A stretch of 64,000 bases of DNA, from positions 248,114 through 312,113 of the forward strand of contig NZ_LMHW01000012.1 of NCBI RefSeq assembly GCF_001428525.1, given 5' to 3'. A model generated the notes under the pieces. That model was not told the origin of the DNA, did not search any database, and worked only from the letters and a program-made list of their open reading frames with translations. The translations under genes and the position numbers were made by a program. The stretch's first letter is position 1; the number at the start of each line of letters is the position of its first letter. Shown piece by piece: positions 61,696-64,000 of this stretch. This stretch comes from Flavobacterium sp. Root186 (GTDB lineage Bacteria > Bacteroidota > Bacteroidia > Flavobacteriales > Flavobacteriaceae).

Positions 61696-64000
61696 ATGAA
61701 TAAAGTACTTTCTACTACGTTAAAAATTTATATCTTTTTTTTATTAGGAAAAATTTATGCACAAACCCCCTTACTTCCCCCTGCCAGTATGCCTGAAAGT
61801 GTAGTAATATCTACACCAGATGTAATGAGTTTCCAGAAATATGGAAATACTCCGATAAATCTTTATAGTGGTAAAAGTGATATTGTTATACCATTTTATG
61901 AAATTCAAGCAGGGAAGATTAAAGTTCCAGTTACTTTAACGTATAATTCTGGCGGAATTAAAGTAGATGAAATTGCATCTAGTGCCGGGCTTGGATGGAA
62001 TCTTAATGCAACGGGTAATATTTTAGTAGGAGTAAAAGATCTGAGAGATGGTGTCTTAAAATATGAAACTTACGGTACCCCTGTAAAAATTCCAATAGAT
62101 ATTGGGTACAACAGAAGATATTTTCTTAAAGACCCAATTTATAATTCAAACGCAGAATTGTATGCGAACTTAGATTCTTCACCAGACTTTTATTATGTTA
62201 ATGCTCCAGGATTAAATAATGTTTTTATTATTGATGATTCTAATCCTAATGATTATCAGACATCACATACACAAAGAAAATATGTTTCTTCATTTTTATA
62301 TCCTAAGGGATATAAATTAGCAGAACTAAAACAAGAAAATCTTGGAAGCTTTCAGGGAATTGGTTTTACAGGAGAAGAAGATGGTAATCCTAGTTTAAAC
62401 ATCCCTACAAAACCTGCAGATGTAAATGTTGTTGGTTTTGTTACTTTTAAAACTTTTACTATTACAAATGAGCAAGGACTGGTTTATACTTTTTCTGTTG
62501 GTAACATGATTGAAACCAGGACTCTGCCTGTTTTAGTCGATCCAACAATTGCAAGATTAGACCCTTCATACAGTATGGGAATTAATACTTATAATCTAAC
62601 TTCTATTTATGACCCGTCAACGCAGCAAAAAGTAGATTTTTTTTATGAAAAGTATCAAATAACCCAGCCACAGCGAATTAAATTTTTGTCGAAGAAAAAT
62701 AATATTGGAACTAGCGATTCCTGCAATTTTGGGTTTATTCCTGAATTTGAAGGACAGCCAATATATTCAAATGAACAGCTGATTAAATACCAGGCAGCGA
62801 CAAGATTACAAAAGATTGTTTATAATGGTGGGGAAGTGACTTTTTCATATTTATTAGATAGAGAAGATTATAATGATCAATCATTAGATTTAATTACCAT
62901 AAATGACAATTTGGGTAATACAATTAAGAATTACCGTCTTAGATATTCCTATTTTGATTCAAAAGAAGGGTGTACAGAAAAAGAATGTAAGAGGCTTAGA
63001 CTCGATCAAATAGATGAATGGTTTCCTAAAGCAAAATTGTATTATAAATTTGAATATAATTATACTAATAAACTGCCTAAACGTTTTTCTTATGAGCAGG
63101 ATTTTTTAGGATATTACAATAATAATGGCTATCAAAATACAGCATACATTGGGGCAAAAGAATCCGGTCCACAGCCTAAATTATATTTCTATCCAAACAA
63201 AGGAGAATTTTCTATTTTACCTTTTGAAAAGAAAAATGATACACAAGGGAGACAAATTACGGGCGATTATAGTTTTGTTCCAAACGATTATTCTTTAACC
63301 GGTCTGTTAAAAAAAGTCACTTATGAAACAGGTGGTTTTACAGAGCTTAATTATGAAAATCACACTTTCAATTTTGATGGTGCAGAATATATTGCTGGGG
63401 GTGCAAGAGTTGAAAGTCAGGTAATAAATGATGGAAACGGGAATGTTAGGAACATAAAATACAAATATCAGGAAATAGATGGGAAATCATCAGGATATAT
63501 AAGTGGTTTACCAATATTTGCCTATCCAAATTCTAAAATTACAAATCCTAATTCACCTCCAGGTCAATGGACACCTTTCTCGTTTACAACTTACGATTTT
63601 GACAAATCAGGATTAGAATTAACTCATGATACTTTCGTGGGTTATTCAAGAGTAGAAGAAATAGAAACAGGAAATGGAAAGACAGAAACTTTATTTTATT
63701 CTCCTAAAGATTATCCGGATAATAAGTCTGTCAAACAATATAGAGATGATTGTGGTAGATATTTAACAGAGAACAGTGCTTTTCCAGGTAAACTTTTTGA
63801 AGATTTAAAAAGTAGAAGAGGCACATTGAAACTAAAGAGGATACTTGATGAAAGCGGTAATAAAATCTCTGAAAGCGAAAATGTATATGAATACAAAATT
63901 TTTTCGTCTATAGATATAAAAAATCATAGTCCTTATAGAATAAGTGATAATAAATATAATCCGAGAATTCGTGTACCAAATTATTATGTTAGCGAAACCT
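61696..64000 (+). CDS. RHS locus 3, upstream 'A' protein, 5' part
   Basis: A reading frame of 768 codons starts at ATG 61696 and is open at the window end. The signal peptide (STTLKIYIFFLLGKIYAQ) is followed by the same N-terminal plan as in loci 1 and 2: PPASMPESVVISTPDVMSFQKYGNTPINLYSGKSDIVIPF and SGGIKVDEIASSAGLGWNL. Further conserved pieces are KRFSYEQDFLGYYNNNGYQN (compare SKSQDHWGYFNGANNSTLL in locus 1) and LLKKVTYETGGFTELNYENH. The B gene and tail are outside the window. It diverges from the eCIS operon. Confidence 0.8.
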   Translation, partial: MNKVLSTTLKIYIFFLLGKIYAQTPLLPPASMPESVVISTPDVMSFQKYGNTPINLYSGKSDIVIPFYEIQAGKIKVPVTLTYNSGGIKVDEIASSAGLGWNLNATGNILVGVKDLRDGVLKYETYGTPVKIPIDIGYNRRYFLKDPIYNSNAELYANLDSSPDFYYVNAPGLNNVFIIDDSNPNDYQTSHTQRKYVSSFLYPKGYKLAELKQENLGSFQGIGFTGEEDGNPSLNIPTKPADVNVVGFVTFKTFTITNEQGLVYTFSVGNMIETRTLPVLVDPTIARLDPSYSMGINTYNLTSIYDPSTQQKVDFFYEKYQITQPQRIKFLSKKNNIGTSDSCNFGFIPEFEGQPIYSNEQLIKYQAATRLQKIVYNGGEVTFSYLLDREDYNDQSLDLITINDNLGNTIKNYRLRYSYFDSKEGCTEKECKRLRLDQIDEWFPKAKLYYKFEYNYTNKLPKRFSYEQDFLGYYNNNGYQNTAYIGAKESGPQPKLYFYPNKGEFSILPFEKKNDTQGRQITGDYSFVPNDYSLTGLLKKVTYETGGFTELNYENHTFNFDGAEYIAGGARVESQVINDGNGNVRNIKYKYQEIDGKSSGYISGLPIFAYPNSKITNPNSPPGQWTPFSFTTYDFDKSGLELTHDTFVGYSRVEEIETGNGKTETLFYSPKDYPDNKSVKQYRDDCGRYLTENSAFPGKLFEDLKSRRGTLKLKRILDESGNKISESENVYEYKIFSSIDIKNHSPYRISDNKYNPRIRVPNYYVSET

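Overview
The window is AT-rich DNA from a Bacteroidetes bacterium, most likely a Flavobacterium or close relative. This rests on lineage-typical families (DUF1761, DUF4494, DUF4269, DUF5908, DUF6443, DUF6734, PKD and SPII lipoprotein genes), on Bacteroidetes-type promoter elements (TAnnTTTG with an upstream TTTG) and on weak Shine-Dalgarno sequences. The genus is an inference, because no ribosomal RNA gene is present.

Region 1 (1-3.8 kb) is ordinary chromosome: the 3' end of a diacylglycerol-kinase-like gene, a FemAB/GNAT-like protein, a DUF1761 membrane protein, a secreted leucine-rich-repeat protein and a small unknown. Region 2 (4.1-13.8 kb) is a secreted RHS/YD-repeat locus: an upstream 'A' protein, a downstream 'B' protein with RHS core and variable C-terminal tail, and a small membrane protein as candidate immunity gene. 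An IS1-family element sits directly against the terminator hairpin behind this locus. Region 3 (13.9-18.2 kb) is housekeeping-like: a secreted Ppx/GppA-like protein, initiator tRNA-Met, DUF4269, GT39 and DUF4494. Region 4 (18.7-26.9 kb) is a second RHS A/B locus with a different tail, carrying a caspase-fold-like His/Cys pair, followed by a candidate immunity lipoprotein. Region 5 (27-31.9 kb) holds a sarcosine-oxidase-like flavoenzyme, a homocysteine S-methyltransferase and three lipoproteins.

Region 6 (31.9-60.8 kb) is the main feature: a single minus-strand block of 21 tightly packed genes encoding an extracellular contractile injection system (eCIS; PVC/Afp/AlgoCIS relative). In transcription order it has a DUF4255 cap, a cap-adjacent protein, one sheath, two tube proteins, DUF5908, a LysM protein, a VgrG-type spike, PAAR, gp25, two large baseplate proteins, a PKD protein in the usual fibre slot, a tape measure, then a non-structural cargo-like module and finally the AAA+ ATPase. 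The cargo-like module holds a predicted polymerase-beta-type nucleotidyltransferase, two paralogous DUF6734 proteins with a DxD motif, two DUF4157 HELTH proteins (one of 1366 residues) and a helical-repeat protein translationally coupled to the giant DUF4157 protein. This module is the best candidate for an undescribed effector/immunity set.

Region 7 (61.7-64 kb) is the 5' part of a third RHS 'A' gene that runs off the window. The window therefore combines three polymorphic-toxin-like RHS loci with an eCIS island, which suggests an antagonism or host-interaction hotspot.
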